In this document: positions 5,176 through 5,795 of the stretch, piece after piece
Numbering within the stretch: position 1 is the stretch's first letter
How the letters are laid out: each line of letters opens with the position of its first letter
DNA from: Euryarchaeota archaeon UBA60
Lineage (GTDB): Archaea > Thermoplasmatota > Poseidoniia > Poseidoniales > Poseidoniaceae
Assembly (NCBI GenBank): GCA_002503395.1
Contig: DARQ01000125.1
Coordinates: 1-5,795 of the forward strand
DNA length: 5,795 bases
Reading direction: 5' to 3'
Program-made: the position numbers and the translations under genes
The notes under the pieces: generated by a model
What the model saw: only the letters and a program-made list of their open reading frames with translations
Database searches by the model: none
What the model was told of the DNA's origin: nothing

Positions 5176-5795
5176 ATGAAAACGAAAAATGAAACCAAAA
5201 AACAAAACCCAACCACAACTGTTCTAGTCGCCGACAAGAGCGGCCATAGTACCCTACAACTAACCAAACAAGAGACCATTTCGATGGTCGAAGAACAAGG
5301 TAATAGTTGGGTCTTTGCCGATGGGCGTATGCTCGATGCCGTAGGACTGGGTGAAGCTGATTGGAATGCCATCGGCACCGTTCAATTGGTACCTGGTCTG
5401 GTCGGTGGCGATGATGAGATTCGTGTGGCGGTGCAGATCGCTAACCATACCGGCCACAGCACCGTGATGATGACCCAGTCCGAAGCGGTGGCAACGGCTA
5501 TTGATACAGCCAATTCCTGGATTTTCATCGATGGTCAGATGGTCGATACTGCTGTACTGGCCGCGGCTGATTGGGCACAGGTGAAAACGATGCAGATAAT
5601 GCCGCAATTGATTGGCGGTGCGCATGGTGGGTCGCAGAATCTACTCATCGTCGGTACCGGCGGCATCGGCTCAACTCTGCTCGACTTACTCGCCCCGGCG
5701 GCAAGCCGGTGCAACCTCAACTGCCGAATCACGATAATGGATGATGACCTTGTCGAAGCCAACAACCTCGGCCATCAGCGGTTCGGTAATTCCGA
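5176..5795 (+). CDS. Tandem ubiquitin-like domains fused to an E1/ThiF-like adenylation domain (3' end outside window)
   Basis: E1/ThiF enzymes adenylate the C-terminal Gly of a ubiquitin-like modifier (Ubl) using ATP. Seen in the 206 visible residues: a Lys/Asn/Thr-rich leader (1-12), then Ubl 1 (about 13-78) ending LVPGLVGG, then Ubl 2 (about 82-148) ending IMPQLIGG, a short AHGGSQ linker, and the start of the Rossmann fold. That fold has LLIVGTGGIGS (156-166, nucleotide loop) and MDDDLVEANNLGHQRF (188-203), matching the E1 pattern 'DxDxVExxNLxRQ'. Each Ubl keeps ubiquitin-like landmarks: a [ST]G turn between the first strands, a W-x-F-x-DG core, a conserved DW, and a terminal T-x-Q-[LI]-x-P-x-L-x-GG strand comparable to ubiquitin's TLHLVLRLRGG. 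The usual Arg of NLxRQ is His200. GC rises from about 33% at 5161-5220 to 60-65% further on. The gene continues past the end, so the catalytic Cys, any C-terminal domain and any JAB or E2 neighbour are not visible. The E1 call is firm; the Ubl call is by pattern and repeat structure. The frame is open from ATG 5074, an alternative start. Confidence 0.85.
   Translation, partial: MKTKNETKKQNPTTTVLVADKSGHSTLQLTKQETISMVEEQGNSWVFADGRMLDAVGLGEADWNAIGTVQLVPGLVGGDDEIRVAVQIANHTGHSTVMMTQSEAVATAIDTANSWIFIDGQMVDTAVLAAADWAQVKTMQIMPQLIGGAHGGSQNLLIVGTGGIGSTLLDLLAPAASRCNLNCRITIMDDDLVEANNLGHQRFGNS
5212..5619 (+). repeat. Tandem protein repeat: two ubiquitin-like domains, each ending Gly-Gly
   Basis: The two units (about 5212-5409 and 5419-5619) align without gaps over 57 residues from the [ST]GHST motif to the Gly-Gly, with 24 identical positions by my count (about 42%). 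Shared blocks are GHST, NSW-x-F-x-DG-x-M, ADW and T-x-Q-x-x-P-x-L-x-GG. The level of divergence points to an old duplication and not a recent copy. Two head-to-tail Ubl domains recall eukaryotic ISG15 and the BilA modifier of bacterial Bil systems. Confidence 0.75.

Noticed and set aside
5260..5765. Minus-strand open frames opposite the Ubl-E1 gene
   Set aside because: The + strand carries the tandem Ubl repeats and E1 motifs here; the minus frames have no domain features and are compositional shadows of a GC-rich gene.
1..5795. tRNA, rRNA, CRISPR array or insertion sequence
   Set aside because: I saw no cloverleaf-like segment, no regularly spaced repeats, and no transposase or terminal inverted repeats.

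Overview
The window is a compact, one-directional gene block from an archaeal virus or an integrated mobile element. All four credible genes are on the + strand. The archaeal assignment rests on a recognisable transcription factor B (TFB) gene and on TATA-like A/T boxes in the only long intergenic gap. The mobile or viral assignment rests on a T7-type single-subunit RNA polymerase, which is typical of phages and plasmid or organelle elements and is not part of the archaeal chromosomal transcription apparatus. Purine-rich Shine-Dalgarno (SD) sequences and near-zero spacing between genes rule out a eukaryotic nuclear origin. A marine archaeal host such as Poseidoniia is possible, but the window alone does not show it.

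Layout. Bases 36-2297 encode a 753-residue single-subunit RNA polymerase with every core catalytic residue in place and a complete C-terminus. Bases 2298-2535 form a 238-bp gap with two TATA-like boxes, a T-rich stretch and a good SD before the next gene. It probably separates the polymerase gene from a second transcription unit. Bases 2536-3519 encode a diverged TFB (N-terminal zinc ribbon, B-linker, degenerate cyclin repeats). One base later, 3521-5074 encodes a 517-residue protein that I cannot assign, with its own N-terminal zinc ribbon. Overlapping or closely following it is a gene that runs off the window end (start 5176, or 5074): two tandem ubiquitin-like domains, each ending in Gly-Gly, fused to an E1/ThiF-type adenylation domain.

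How the genes may work together (inference). The block joins two ways of controlling transcription, a private phage-type polymerase and a TFB that could redirect the host multi-subunit polymerase, with a ubiquitin-like activation enzyme that carries its own modifier. This would fit a virus that takes over host transcription and tags host or viral proteins, or an accessory defence island. The most unusual single feature is the di-ubiquitin-like/E1 fusion next to a TFB and a T7-type polymerase.
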